A DNA stretch of 64,000 nucleotides, from positions 620,001 through 684,000 of the forward strand of contig NZ_JAESVB010000001.1 in NCBI RefSeq assembly GCF_020618775.1, in the 5' to 3' direction. The DNA comes from Acidisoma silvae. Its GTDB lineage: Bacteria; Pseudomonadota; Alphaproteobacteria; Acetobacterales; Acetobacteraceae. Positions 26,735 through 36,562 of this stretch are shown here, piece after piece. Below the pieces are notes generated by a model. It was not told the DNA's origin. It ran no database searches and saw only the letters and a list, made by a program, of their open reading frames with translations. The stretch's first letter is position 1; each line of letters begins with the position of its first letter. Made by a program: the position numbers and the translations under genes.

Positions 26735-28447
26735 TCAGGCGGAGACGCGGCTGCGGAGGGCTGCCGGGTCGTGCAGGCGGGTGACGCTGGCCCCCGGCGT
26801 CTCGGCCTCGCCGGTCACGGTGAAGGCGTCGATCAGGGCGGAAAGCTCGCCCGCGTCATTGGCCAGCCCATGGCAGGCGGCGGTCGCCTGTTCCACCATG
26901 GCGGCATTCTGCTGGGTGGTGCGGTCCATCTGGTTGACGGCCGTATTGATCTCACCCAGCGTGATTGATTGCTCCTGGGCGCTAGCCGCGATTTCCGAGA
27001 CGGCGGTGTCGATCTCGCCCACCTGGGCGATAATGCGGTCCAGTGCCTGGCCGGTCTGGCCGACGAAATTCACCCCCGCCGAGACCTGCTGCGTGGAGGT
27101 GGAGATCAGCGCTTTGATTTCCTTCGCGGCATCGGCCGAGCGTTGCGCCAAGGCGCGGACTTCCTGTGCCACGACGGCGAAGCCGCGCCCGGCATCGCCC
27201 GCGCGGGCGGCCTCCACCCCGGCATTCAGCGCCAGAAGATTGGTTTGGAAGGCGATTTCGTCGATCACGCCGATGATCTGGCTGATCTTGTTGGAAGAGG
27301 CCTCGATCCCGTCCATGGATTTCACGGCCTCGCGCACGATGCCACCGGATTTCTCGGCATCGACCTTGGCGCCGCTGACGACAGCACGGGCGTGGCGGGC
27401 GCCTTCGGCGGCTTTGCGGACCGTCGCGGTCAACTGATCCAGCGCGGCGGCGGTTTCTTCCAGGCTGGCCGCCTGCTGTTCGGTACGGCGCGACAGGTCA
27501 TTGGTGGAGGTGCGGATTTCCTCCGTCGTATGGCGGACGGAGAGCGCGTTCTGCCCGACCTGCCCCATGGTCCGCTGCAAGGCCGCCAGCGCGCTGTTGA
27601 GGTCGATGCGCAGCTGATCCAGCTCCGGTGACAGGGGTTTATCCAGCTGCTGGTTGAGCACGCCGCGGGCGAGGGCGTTCAGCGCGTCGCCGATGCGGCG
27701 GACGCTTTCCATGCGCGGCGTGATGTCGGAGCAGAATTTCACAACCTTGACGACAGCGCCGGTCTCGTCGCGGATGGGGTTATAGGCGCCATGAATCCAG
27801 ATGGTTCGGCCGCCTTTGCCGAAGCGCTTGAAATCACCCGACTGGAACTGGCCGGTTCGCAGCGCCTTCCAGAAATCCTGGTAATGCGCGGTTTCGGCTT
27901 CGGCCGGCCCGACGAAAAGGCTGTGATGGCGGCCGACCAGCTCGTCCAGCGTATAGCCCATGGTCTTGAGGAAATTCTCATTGGCACTGCGGATAATGCC
28001 ATCCGGCGAAAACGCGATGATGGCTTGGCCGCGCGAAAAGGCGTCGAGCTGCGCGGCATAGTCGATGTTGATCTGGCGCATCGCCGCATCCGCCCAGGTG
28101 ATGCTGAAACCTGAAACGCGCGTGCCGGCGGCGACGGGCGCGATTGTCAGATCGACCGTCAGTGGACCGATGGCGATCGACGTGACCAGGGGTTTGGCCA
28201 GCGCGGACAGATTGGCCGTCTGGCCTTTCAGAAACAGGTCGAGATGGCTGCCGATGACGGTCTCGACCGTGAATTGCGGATTGTCCTTCCGCAACTCGGC
28301 TTCTGCGTCTTTCAGAAAGCTGCGCAGGGACTGGTTGATATAGGTGATGGTCAGCCGGGCATCGGCCAGCATGACATGCATCGGCCATTGATCGAGCGCC
28401 GCTAGCCGCGCCGCTTTTTCGCTCCGTCCGAACCAACCGAATGGCAT
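26735..28447 (-). CDS. Soluble PAS-domain methyl-accepting chemotaxis protein
   Basis: 570 residues with no membrane segment. A degenerate PAS-like domain covers about 15-125 and a second, typical PAS about 130-255 (IAFSPDGIIRSANENFLKTM, then GRTIWIHGAYNPIRDETG). A signalling domain follows with the MCP hairpin tip IIGVIDEIAFQTNLLALNAG and GRGFAVVAQEVRALAQRSA. It is therefore a cytoplasmic receptor, probably sensing redox state, oxygen or a small ligand. There is no CheB/CheR pentapeptide tail. No che genes are nearby. It sits alone between gltX and the nicotinate transferase. Confidence 0.92.
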   Translation of the reverse strand: MPFGWFGRSEKAARLAALDQWPMHVMLADARLTITYINQSLRSFLKDAEAELRKDNPQFTVETVIGSHLDLFLKGQTANLSALAKPLVTSIAIGPLTVDLTIAPVAAGTRVSGFSITWADAAMRQINIDYAAQLDAFSRGQAIIAFSPDGIIRSANENFLKTMGYTLDELVGRHHSLFVGPAEAETAHYQDFWKALRTGQFQSGDFKRFGKGGRTIWIHGAYNPIRDETGAVVKVVKFCSDITPRMESVRRIGDALNALARGVLNQQLDKPLSPELDQLRIDLNSALAALQRTMGQVGQNALSVRHTTEEIRTSTNDLSRRTEQQAASLEETAAALDQLTATVRKAAEGARHARAVVSGAKVDAEKSGGIVREAVKSMDGIEASSNKISQIIGVIDEIAFQTNLLALNAGVEAARAGDAGRGFAVVAQEVRALAQRSADAAKEIKALISTSTQQVSAGVNFVGQTGQALDRIIAQVGEIDTAVSEIAASAQEQSITLGEINTAVNQMDRTTQQNAAMVEQATAACHGLANDAGELSALIDAFTVTGEAETPGASVTRLHDPAALRSRVSA

Positions 28448-28568
28448 CGCGTCCCCATAGATTCAGGCCTGATCGGGGACGCTACAGGGCAGGGAGTTAA
28501 GCGCGGATGAATGACGCGGGCGATACTGCCCGTGTCATTCATTCTTTGCCGGAAAGGGTCAGCCGCCG

Positions 28569-29717
28569 TTACGGCTGCTGGCGCCGTTGCAGCAAAAACT
28601 CGCGACCGAGCTTCACGCGGGCTTCGCCGTCATAGGCGATGATATCGGCGGTCGCGTAGGTCTCATGCCAATGGTCCGGAATGAAACTGCCGGTGCCGAC
28701 GACGTCGATCGGCGCATGGGCGTCGGCCATGACGCGGCATTTATCGACGCCGAAGCCGGAGGAGGCGACGATCTTCACCTTATCGAACCCGGCCTCGTCC
28801 AGCGCCTCGCGCATCCGCCAGATTGCGGCTGCCGACACGCCGGTGCCGACCAGATGGCGCAACTCGGCGTCCGACCGGTAGCGGCGGATGGCGCCGGGGC
28901 TGCGGCGCTCCAGCACGGCATAGCTCTCGGCCGGGTCCAGCCCTTCCAGAAAACGGCCGCCATGGGTGTCGAGCCGGACGGACATCTTTCCTGCCGCCGC
29001 AAGCCCCGCAAAGCGGCGGCAGACGGCCAGACCGTCGGTGATCTCGCGGCCGAAGTAATCGACCAGCACGGTCAGGTTATCGTCCGGGAATGTCTCATGA
29101 TACATCTCGGCCGCGCGGACGGTGGAGCCGGCATAGCCGATCAGGGCATGGGGCATGGTGCCCAGGCCACGCGTCGCGCCAAAGAAATGCGCGGTCGCAT
29201 CATTGGCATTGCCGACGAAGCCTTTCGCGCCCTCACGCTGCGCCGCGCGGCTGCCGACAGCCGCGCCATAGGCCATCATCGACTGCATTTCGGTGCCCGC
29301 GCAATGCCGCGCTTCCATGGCCAGGAAGGTGACATGGGGCAGGCCGATACACATCTGATAGGCGTGATGGGCGGCGACGCAGACCGAACCCAGCTTCTGC
29401 AACAGCAGCGTCTCAAGGTCGCTCAGGTGAACGTAGCTGCCGGTGATATAGAGCAGCGGCTCGCCGGCGCCGACCCATTCGCCTTCCTCATGCAGAATCT
29501 CGAACTGGAAGGTGGTGTCGCGGGCGACGGCCACCTCTTCCAGCCAGTCCAGCATCAGCTTCGGGGCCGAGATCACCGGCCGCCGGAGAAAGACCGCGTA
29601 TGTCACGGTCTTGTCCCCAAAGCGGCTGACGATGGCCTTGGTCTTGTTGAAATAAGTATCGGTATAGGCAGCGATCGTTTCCGCCTGCACCAGATCCTGA
29701 GCCGAGAGCGTATCCAT
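28569..29717 (-). CDS. pncB: Nicotinate phosphoribosyltransferase
   Basis: A 382-residue enzyme that converts nicotinate and PRPP to nicotinate mononucleotide in the NAD salvage pathway. Family sequences include YTDTYFNKTKAIV at the N-terminus, VTFLAMEARHCAGTEM in the middle, and VRLDTHGGRF plus ASSGFGVDKCR in the TIM-like barrel. It is the short form, lacking the long C-terminal extension of E. coli PncB. It stands 21 bp downstream of the DAHP synthase gene on the same strand, so the two may be co-transcribed. Confidence 0.88.
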   Translation of the reverse strand: MDTLSAQDLVQAETIAAYTDTYFNKTKAIVSRFGDKTVTYAVFLRRPVISAPKLMLDWLEEVAVARDTTFQFEILHEEGEWVGAGEPLLYITGSYVHLSDLETLLLQKLGSVCVAAHHAYQMCIGLPHVTFLAMEARHCAGTEMQSMMAYGAAVGSRAAQREGAKGFVGNANDATAHFFGATRGLGTMPHALIGYAGSTVRAAEMYHETFPDDNLTVLVDYFGREITDGLAVCRRFAGLAAAGKMSVRLDTHGGRFLEGLDPAESYAVLERRSPGAIRRYRSDAELRHLVGTGVSAAAIWRMREALDEAGFDKVKIVASSGFGVDKCRVMADAHAPIDVVGTGSFIPDHWHETYATADIIAYDGEARVKLGREFLLQRRQQP

Positions 29718-29738
29718 CCCGTGTCGCCTTTTTTCTTG

Positions 29739-31157
29739 TTATTCGGCGGCGACGGCAGCGGCGGAGGGAAGGCGTCGCGCCTTCAGCTCCTCCGCCACCA
29801 GGAAGGCGAGTTCCAGCGACTGTTCAGCATTCAGCCTCGGGTCGCAGAAGGACTCGTAACGCCGGCCCAGATCAGCCTCCGTCAGGCGATGGGCACCGCC
29901 CACGCATTCCGTCACGTCCTGCCCGGTCATCTCGACATGAATGCCGCCCGGCCAAGTGCCTTCCGCCGCATGGGCTTCGAAGAAGCCGCGCACTTCGCCC
30001 AGAATGGCGTCGAAACGGCGGGTCTTGCGGCCATGGCTTGTGGAGATGGTGTTGCCGTGCATCGGGTCGCAGAGCCAGACGACATTGGCCCCGGATTCCT
30101 TCACGGCGCGCAGCAGGCGGGGGAATTTGCTTTCCAGCTTTTCCACGCCCATGCGGCTGATCAGGGTCAGGCGGCCGGCCTCGTTGGTCGGGTTCAGCGT
30201 CTCGATCAGGCGCAGGAGATCCTCGGGCTCGGTAGACGGACCCACCTTGAGGCCGATCGGGTTCTTGATGCCGCGCATGAATTCCACATGCGCGCCGTCC
30301 AGCTGCCGGGTGCGGTCACCGATCCAGACGAAATGCGCCGAACAGGCATAGGTATCGCCGGTCGTGGAATCGACGCGGGCCAGCGCTTCCTCATAGGGCA
30401 GCAGCAGCGCCTCATGGCTCGTATAGAATTCCGTCTCCCGGATCTGGGGCGCGGTTTCCGCCGTCATGCCGCACGCGCGCATGAAGTTCAGCGTCTCGTC
30501 GATCCGCGCCGCCAGATCCTGGTAGCGGGCGCCGAGCGGACTGCGTTCGACGAAGCCGAGATTCCAGCGATGGACGCTGTGCAGATCGGCATAGCCGCCG
30601 GTCGCGAAAGCGCGCAGCAGGTTCAGCGTGCCGGCTGATTGGAAATAGCCGGTCTCCATGCGGGCCGGATCAGGGATGCGGGATTCCGGCGTGAAGGCCG
30701 GCCCGTTGATGATATCGCCGCGATAGCTGGGCAGCGTCTCATCGCCCACGGTTTCCATCTCGGCGCTGCGCGGCTTGGCATATTGCCCGGCCATGCGGCC
30801 CATCTTCACCACGGGTACGCTGCTGCCGAAGGTCAGCACAACCGCCATCTGCAACAATACGCGGAACGTGTCGCGAATCACATTGGCGGTGAAATCGTCA
30901 TAGCTTTCGGCGCAATCGCCGCCCTGCAGCACGAAGGCGCGGCCGGCCGCGACTTCCGCAAGGGAGGCCTTCAGCCGCCGGGCCTCGCCCGCAAAGACCA
31001 GAGGAGGGTATCGCCGCAGGCGCCCTTCGACGGCAGCCAGGCGTTCGACATCCGGATAGGCAGGGATCTGCCGCACCGGCTTGTTGCGCCAGCTCGCCGG
31101 GGTCCACAGATCGGCGGTCCCGTTTTCGAGAGGACGGTTATTGCCCGTCTGGCTCAT
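29739..31157 (-). CDS. Class II 3-deoxy-7-phosphoheptulonate synthase
   Basis: A 472-residue type II (plant/mycobacterial-type) DAHP synthase that joins phosphoenolpyruvate and erythrose-4-phosphate at the entry of the shikimate pathway. Diagnostic sequences are [42 protein letters not shown] and [10 protein letters not shown]. The N-terminal [15 protein letters not shown] is also typical. No type I aroF/G-like gene is in the window. Feedback regulation cannot be judged from the sequence. Confidence 0.95.
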   Translation of the reverse strand: MSQTGNNRPLENGTADLWTPASWRNKPVRQIPAYPDVERLAAVEGRLRRYPPLVFAGEARRLKASLAEVAAGRAFVLQGGDCAESYDDFTANVIRDTFRVLLQMAVVLTFGSSVPVVKMGRMAGQYAKPRSAEMETVGDETLPSYRGDIINGPAFTPESRIPDPARMETGYFQSAGTLNLLRAFATGGYADLHSVHRWNLGFVERSPLGARYQDLAARIDETLNFMRACGMTAETAPQIRETEFYTSHEALLLPYEEALARVDSTTGDTYACSAHFVWIGDRTRQLDGAHVEFMRGIKNPIGLKVGPSTEPEDLLRLIETLNPTNEAGRLTLISRMGVEKLESKFPRLLRAVKESGANVVWLCDPMHGNTISTSHGRKTRRFDAILGEVRGFFEAHAAEGTWPGGIHVEMTGQDVTECVGGAHRLTEADLGRRYESFCDPRLNAEQSLELAFLVAEELKARRLPSAAAVAAE

Positions 31158-31279
31158 CGGTCTCTTCCTCGTATGGGCGGCGCCCGGTTTCCTGTGCTTG
31201 GGCGTCGCGCTCTGGTCTTGTGCCGGGCGTCAGCTGGCCTGGCACGGCCGGCGGTTATCGGCTGAAAACGTGCGAAAAG

Positions 31280-32665
31280 CTACTCGCCGGTATCTGCGGC
31301 GCCCGCAACGCGGGTCCGCGTGCGCATCGTTACGAATTCTTCCGCCGCCGTCGGGTGAATGCCGATGGTGCGGTCAAAATCCTGCTTCGTCGCGCCCATG
31401 CGCACGGCGATGCCAAGCCCCTGCATGATCTCGGCCGCGTCCTCGCCCAGCATATGCGCGCCCAGCACCTTCTGGGTTTTCTGGTCGACGACGAGCTTCA
31501 GCAGCGCCTTCCGGCCGGCCCGCTTGGTGAGCGTGTGGCGCATCGGCGTGAAGCGGCTGACATAGATATCCATTGGCCCTTGTTTCGCGGCCTCTTCCTC
31601 GGTCAGGCCCACGGTCGCCAGCGGCGGGTCGGAGAAGACGGCCGTCGGCACATTCTCCAGGCTCGCCTCGCGCGGAAGGCCGCCGAAGAGCGTATCCGCC
31701 AGAGCATGGCCTTCGGCGATGGCGACCGGGGTCAGGTTGAGGCGGTCGGTCACGTCGCCGATGGCGTAGATATGCCCGACATTGGTGCGGCTGCCATTAT
31801 CGACGGCGACCGCACCGGCCGCATTCAGGGCGACGCCGGACGCCGCGAGGTTGAGCCCGTTGAGGTTCGGCACGCGGCCGGTGGTCAGCACGATGAAATC
31901 GGCCTCGATCTCGGCGCCATCCGACAAGGTGACGTGGCGGCCCTGGCCGTCCGCGCCCGAAGCGCGGATATGCGTGGGCGAGACGCCGGGATGCAGATGA
32001 ATGCTGCCGGCCGCCATCGCTTCGGCCAGCGCTTCGCGCAGATCCTGGTCGAAGCCGCGCAGCGGCCAGGGCTGGCGATAGACCAGATGCACCTCTGACC
32101 CGAGACCCGCGAAAATACCGGCGAATTCGACTGCGCTATAGCCGCCGCCGACGATCACCAGCCGCTGCGGCCGCTTCGGCAGGTAGAAGAGGTCGTCGGT
32201 AATGCCGGCCAGATCGGCGCCGGGAATATCGGCCTTATGCGGCGTGCTGCCGGTCGCGATGACGATATTGGCCGCCGTCACGTGCTCGCCGCCGACGTCC
32301 AGCGTATGCGGGTCGATGAAGGTGGCATGGGCGTCGAAGGTCTTTGCCCCGGCCTTCCCCAGCATCGCGGCATAGATGCCCTGAAGCCGGTCGATCTCAC
32401 GGTCCTTGGCGGCGATGAAGGCCGTCCAGTCATGCGCGCCCTTCTGGATGTCCCAGCCAAATCCGCGCGAGTCCTCGGCCCAATTGCCGTATTCGGCGGC
32501 CTGCACCATCAGCTTCTTGGGTACGCAGCCGACATTGACGCAGGTGCCGCCCCAAAAGCGTTCCTCGGCGACGCCTACCCGGGCGCCGTGCCCGGCCGAG
32601 ATGCGGGACAGGCGCGTGCCGCCGGAACCGCCGCCAATGACGAAAAGATCGAAATCGTAGGGCAA
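31280..32665 (-). CDS. gor: Glutathione-disulfide reductase
   Basis: A 461-residue flavoprotein that reduces GSSG with NADPH. The FAD-binding DLFVIGGGSGGTRLSR is at the N-terminus, the redox disulfide is in GGTCVNVGCVPKKLMV, and the C-terminal His-Glu pair is in GIHPTAAEEFVTMRT. The best start is TTG at 32665, with GGGAG about 8 bases upstream. The frame remains open to 32722, but only with a further TTG and no homologous residues. It is divergent from the sulfonate-type transporter. Confidence 0.93.
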   Translation of the reverse strand: MPYDFDLFVIGGGSGGTRLSRISAGHGARVGVAEERFWGGTCVNVGCVPKKLMVQAAEYGNWAEDSRGFGWDIQKGAHDWTAFIAAKDREIDRLQGIYAAMLGKAGAKTFDAHATFIDPHTLDVGGEHVTAANIVIATGSTPHKADIPGADLAGITDDLFYLPKRPQRLVIVGGGYSAVEFAGIFAGLGSEVHLVYRQPWPLRGFDQDLREALAEAMAAGSIHLHPGVSPTHIRASGADGQGRHVTLSDGAEIEADFIVLTTGRVPNLNGLNLAASGVALNAAGAVAVDNGSRTNVGHIYAIGDVTDRLNLTPVAIAEGHALADTLFGGLPREASLENVPTAVFSDPPLATVGLTEEEAAKQGPMDIYVSRFTPMRHTLTKRAGRKALLKLVVDQKTQKVLGAHMLGEDAAEIMQGLGIAVRMGATKQDFDRTIGIHPTAAEEFVTMRTRTRVAGAADTGE

Positions 32666-32791
32666 GGGTAGGCTCCCGCTTACGTGAGGTTGCCTCTCAC
32701 ATAGGGCGGCAGCAGGGTGCAATCAAACGCGGGCTGTCATGCGTGGTGGAAAGAACGGATTGGGGAAAATTAAACTCTCCGTCACAGATAA

Positions 32792-32820
32792 TTGACAGGT
32801 TTGGAGAAGGATTTTACTCT
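32792..32820 (+). promoter_or_regulatory. Candidate sigma-70 promoter for the sulfonate-type transporter
   Basis: A perfect TTGACA at 32792-32797 is followed after 17 bp by TACTCT. This sits 30 bp before the start of the first permease gene and in the divergent gap with gor. The -10 match is only moderate. Confidence 0.4.
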
Positions 32821-32849
32821 TTGCCCATGTTCAATTCTCGACATCACGC

Positions 32850-33644
32850 ATGAGCGGGCAGGGCGACCCTTCGGGCGAGCGCTGGATGCGGCTTGGTCTT
32901 GGCACGCTCTCGGTTGCCATCGGCCTGGCGGCCTGGCAGGCGCTTGGCAGCTTCCATCTCATTCCGTCAGGCTTGCTGGCCAGTCCTGAAGAGGTTTGGG
33001 CGGCGCTGATCGACATTTCGCGCCATGGCTATCGCGGCACCAGCCTGGGCCAGGATATCGGCGCCACCCTGTTTCGCGCTTTGGCGGGTTTCGTCATTGC
33101 GACCGTCATTGGCGTGCCGCTGGGGCTATGGATGGGCATGAGTCGGCTGACGGCGGCGGCGGCCGATTGGCTGGTGCAATTCCTGCGGCCTCTGCCGCCG
33201 CTCTCCTTCCTCGTGCTGCTGACGCTGTGGCTTGGCACCGGCGATCTTGCCAAGGTCGGGCTTCTGGCGCTGACGGCCTTTCCCATCATCACCAGCGCCA
33301 CCTATGCCGCTGTCGGTTCCGTGCCGCAGCAGAAAATCCTGGCCGCCCAGTCGCTGGGCGCCAGTTCGGGCCAGATCTTCCGCCATGTCCTTTTGCCGGC
33401 AGCCCTGCCGATGATCTCCACCGGCCTGCGCATCGCGCTCGCCGCCGCGTTCTCCACCGTCGTCGCCGCCGAATTGATGGCCGGCAGCGACGGGCTGGGC
33501 TGGATGATCTTTTCGGCCAGCCAGTTCCTGCGCAATGACATCATCCTGCTCGGCATCATTCTGCTGGGCCTGCTCGGCATGGGGCTGAACAGCCTGCTGC
33601 TGGGGCTGGATCGTGGCCTGATCCATTGGCGGGGGCGGGATTGA
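32850..33644 (+). CDS. ABC transporter permease, taurine/sulfonate type (first)
   Basis: A 264-residue TauC/SsuC-like permease with about six membrane helices and an EAA-type loop (ILAAQSLGASSGQIFRHVLLP, given here only in outline at about 163-182). It overlaps the next permease by one base (TGATG). Two different permeases in one cluster suggest a heterodimeric channel, whereas Tau and Ssu systems normally use a single permease. The substrate is not certain. Confidence 0.85.
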   Translation: MSGQGDPSGERWMRLGLGTLSVAIGLAAWQALGSFHLIPSGLLASPEEVWAALIDISRHGYRGTSLGQDIGATLFRALAGFVIATVIGVPLGLWMGMSRLTAAAADWLVQFLRPLPPLSFLVLLTLWLGTGDLAKVGLLALTAFPIITSATYAAVGSVPQQKILAAQSLGASSGQIFRHVLLPAALPMISTGLRIALAAAFSTVVAAELMAGSDGLGWMIFSASQFLRNDIILLGIILLGLLGMGLNSLLLGLDRGLIHWRGRD

Positions 33645-34417
33645 TGTCGTTTCTTCGCCGCCGGCCCTGGATCGTCACGCTGGCCAGCATCGCCACGGTG
33701 ATCGCCGCCTGGGCGATCGCGACCTATACCGGCGCGGTGTCCGACCTGCTGTTGCCGACGCCGGATGAACTGTGGGACGGCGCCGCCGATCTCGTGCTCA
33801 ACGGCTACAAAGGCTACAGCCTCGGCGCGCATATCGGCCTCAGCCTGTTGCGCGTGGGCCTGGGCTTTGGCCTCGGCACCATCATCGGCACGCTGCTCGG
33901 CCTCGGCATGGGCGTCTCGCGCAAGCTCGACGCGCTGGCCGCGCCCTATATCGAATTCCTGCGTCCCTTGCCGCAGCTCGCCTATCTCGTTCTGCTCATC
34001 ATCTGGTTCGGCATCGGCGAGACGCCCAAGATCGTGCTTCTGTTTCTGGCGGCCCTGCCGGTCTCGGCGGTCGCGGCCCGCGACGGCGTGCGGCAGGTGT
34101 CGCCCCAGCGTATTCTGGCGGCCCGTTCCCTCGGCGCCAGCCCGTGGCAGATCTTCTGCCATGTCGTGCTGCCTTCGGCGCTGGGCGAGATCTTCATCGG
34201 TGCGCGCCTCTCTATCGGCATTGTCTATGCAACGCTGATCGCGGCGGAAATGATCGCGGGCTCCAGCGGCATCGGCTGGCTCATTCTCGATGCCGGGCGC
34301 TTCCTGCGCAGCGACTACGTGATTGCCGGCATCCTCATCATCGCGGCCATGGGCATCGCTCTGGATCGCGGATTGCTTTTTGCCCAGCGCCGCATCGTGC
34401 ACTGGGCAGGAAAATAA
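33644..34417 (+). CDS. ABC transporter permease, taurine/sulfonate type (second)
   Basis: A 257-residue permease of the same family as its upstream neighbour, MSFLRRRPWIVTLASIATVI, with an equivalent EAA loop at about 155-180 (ILAARSLGASPWQIFCHVVL). The ATG at 33644 overlaps the previous stop. The paralogous pair probably arose by duplication and diverged. It lies 35 bp before the binding-protein gene. Confidence 0.85.
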   Translation: MSFLRRRPWIVTLASIATVIAAWAIATYTGAVSDLLLPTPDELWDGAADLVLNGYKGYSLGAHIGLSLLRVGLGFGLGTIIGTLLGLGMGVSRKLDALAAPYIEFLRPLPQLAYLVLLIIWFGIGETPKIVLLFLAALPVSAVAARDGVRQVSPQRILAARSLGASPWQIFCHVVLPSALGEIFIGARLSIGIVYATLIAAEMIAGSSGIGWLILDAGRFLRSDYVIAGILIIAAMGIALDRGLLFAQRRIVHWAGK

Positions 34418-34452
34418 AAACGAAACCTATGACCAATCATCAGGAGAGACGC

Positions 34453-35487
34453 ATGAGTGACATTTCCGGCCTTGGCCGCCGCAAGCTCCTCGCGGGTGCC
34501 GCCGGCCTCGGCCTTGCCGCCAGCCTGCCCATCCTCCGCGCCCGCGCGGCGGACGCGCCGACCATCAACATCGCTTATTTCGTGGAGACGAAGCCGACCG
34601 CCATCGCCAAGGCGAAGGGCTGGTTCGAGCAGGAATCCGGCGCAAAGATCAACTGGATCGAAGTCGGCAGCGGCGCCCAGATCAACGCCGGCGTCGTCGG
34701 CGGCAGCATCGATATCGGCATCGGCATCGGCTCCTCGCCTTCCGCTTCGGGCATCAGCCAGGGCATTCCGTATAAGGTCATCGGCCTGCTCGACAATATC
34801 GGCCCGGCCGAGGAACTGACGGTGCGTGCGTCCGCCCATATCAAGACCCCGGCGGATTTCAAGGGCAAGAAGATCGCCACACCCTTCGGCTCCACCTCGC
34901 ATTTCCGCCTCATCGGCTTTCTGAAGACCAATAACCTCTCGCTCAGCGACGTGACGGTGCTGGACCTGCCGCCCGATCAGATCGTGGCCGCCTGGAAGCG
35001 CGGCGATATCGACGGCGCCTATGTCTGGAGCCCGGCCAAGGCCGAAATCCTGGCCGATGGCGGCGAGGTCTATGAGACCTATAAGGAGCTGGACGAGAAG
35101 GGCTATGTGATCGCGGATCTGATCGTCGCGCGCAATGCTTTCGCCACCGCCCATTCCGATGCGGTCGTCGGCATTCTGAAGGCCTATGGCAAGGCGCTGA
35201 CCTATTGGCAGACCAATCCCGATGATGCAGCCGCCATCGTCGGCCAGGCGACGGGCGTCACCGCCGCCGTCGCGGCGGCCAATATGAAGGAATATGACTT
35301 CGTGCCGCAGAAGGAACAGCTCACCGCCGCCTGGCTGGGCACGCCCGGCCATCCCGGTGCCTTCGCCGAGCAGCTGCATCACACGGCGGAATTCCTCGTC
35401 GGCCAGAAGAGCATCCGCCGCGCGCTGAAACTGCCGGCCTATCAGAAGGGCATCGACACCAGCTACCTGGAAAAGGCCGTTGCCTGA
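34453..35487 (+). CDS. ABC transporter substrate-binding protein, TauA-like
   Basis: A 344-residue periplasmic protein with a Tat signal (GRRKLLAGAAGLGLAAS, cleavage near ARAADA). The mature domain (INIAYFVETKPTAIAKAKGW, then GSGAQINAGVVGGSIDIGIG and GAYVWSPAKAEILADGG) is typical of TauA-type binding proteins. A good Shine-Dalgarno (CAGGAGAGA) precedes the ATG. Taurine or another sulfonate is the likely ligand by family. No TauD dioxygenase or SsuD monooxygenase gene is adjacent, so the fate of the substrate is unclear. Confidence 0.85.
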   Translation: MSDISGLGRRKLLAGAAGLGLAASLPILRARAADAPTINIAYFVETKPTAIAKAKGWFEQESGAKINWIEVGSGAQINAGVVGGSIDIGIGIGSSPSASGISQGIPYKVIGLLDNIGPAEELTVRASAHIKTPADFKGKKIATPFGSTSHFRLIGFLKTNNLSLSDVTVLDLPPDQIVAAWKRGDIDGAYVWSPAKAEILADGGEVYETYKELDEKGYVIADLIVARNAFATAHSDAVVGILKAYGKALTYWQTNPDDAAAIVGQATGVTAAVAAANMKEYDFVPQKEQLTAAWLGTPGHPGAFAEQLHHTAEFLVGQKSIRRALKLPAYQKGIDTSYLEKAVA

Positions 35488-36322
35488 TCACCTCGTGATA
35501 CCTGCTGTCTCTGGTGAAGCCGCCCCCCTCGCGGGGGCGGCTTCCGATTTCGTCCGCTTCGATCAGGTCTCCGTCACCTATGGGGCAGGAACGCCCCAGG
35601 CGACTCTGGCCCTGACGCCGACCGATCTCGGCTTCGCGCGGGGGGATTTCGTCTGCATCGTCGGCCCGTCCGGCTGCGGCAAGACAACGCTGATGCAGAC
35701 GCTCGCTGGGTTCCTGAAGCCTACAGGCGGCGCCGTCAGTGTTGGCGACGTGCCAGTGACGGGGCCTGGTCCGGATCGCGGGGTTGTCTTCCAGCATGCG
35801 GCGCTGTTTCCCTGGAAGACGGTCGCCGGCAATGCCGGTTTCGGTCCCGCCATGCGCGGCCTGCCGCGCGCCGAGCGCCGCGCCCGCGTGGAATACTGGC
35901 TCAATTCCGTCGGCCTATGGGAATTCCGCAACCGCTATCCCTATCAGCTTTCGGGGGGGATGCAGCAAAGGCTGGCTATTGCGCGCGCGCTCGCCAACGA
36001 GCCCGATATCCTGCTGATGGATGAACCGTTTGGTGCTTTGGATGCACTGACGCGGGAGAAGATGCAGGAAGAGTTGCACGCTGTCTGGAAGCGACGCGGC
36101 ATGACGGTACTGTTCATCACCCATAGTGTCGATGAGGCGGTCTATCTCGGCACCGAAGTTGTTGTCATGTCGCAACGACCTGGGTGCATCCTGCAACGAA
36201 TACCCGCGCCCTTCGCCCGCCTGGCAGGGGAGCGCGATATTCGCCGTATCAAGGCTGGAAGTGATTTTGTGTCACTTCGGGAACGTGTTTTGTCCTTGAT
36301 TTGGGGAGAGGGCGGCGGCTGA
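35480..36322 (+). CDS. ABC transporter ATP-binding protein, TauB/SsuB-like
   Basis: A 280-residue ATPase with Walker A GPSGCGKT, Q-loop VFQHAALFPWKTV, signature LSGGMQQR, Walker B ILLMDEPFGALD and switch His in FITHSVDEAV, all intact. The start is TTG at 35480, overlapping the binding-protein stop by 8 bp; GTG at 35495 is an alternative. It closes the four-gene transporter operon (permease, permease, binding protein, ATPase). Confidence 0.9.
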   Translation: MPDHLVIPAVSGEAAPLAGAASDFVRFDQVSVTYGAGTPQATLALTPTDLGFARGDFVCIVGPSGCGKTTLMQTLAGFLKPTGGAVSVGDVPVTGPGPDRGVVFQHAALFPWKTVAGNAGFGPAMRGLPRAERRARVEYWLNSVGLWEFRNRYPYQLSGGMQQRLAIARALANEPDILLMDEPFGALDALTREKMQEELHAVWKRRGMTVLFITHSVDEAVYLGTEVVVMSQRPGCILQRIPAPFARLAGERDIRRIKAGSDFVSLRERVLSLIWGEGGG

Positions 36323-36562
36323 CAGCCCCGCCGGCACCCTGCCGTGCCATGATCGAGCATGGGTCGAAACGACACGATCCGGTCATGGTTGCGTTTGAAA
36401 ACGCACGATCTGTCCTCTTGGTTGATCTCGCCCATCAAAAAACCATTGACGTGTCGATAAGGATGCGGAAGAAGCCTAGCGCCCGGTCGTGCTGGCTTCC
36501 GATTCGCTTTGTCTTTCCTAAAAGAGTCTTAAGCCGATTTTTTGACACCCATAGAGGTTTTG

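Noticed and set aside
28587-30638. A 683-codon plus-strand open frame opposite the nicotinate transferase and DAHP synthase.
   Set aside because: It spans two genes and their gap on the other strand; a GC-skew shadow.
33772-34452. N-terminal extension of the TauA-like frame.
   Set aside because: It is an out-of-frame reading of the second permease gene; the Tat signal and ribosome-binding site fix the start at 34453.
36323-36562. A possible gene or promoter with TTGACG at 36446 before HU.
   Set aside because: No good -10 at 16-18 bp and no frame with coding character; left as an unexplained leader.
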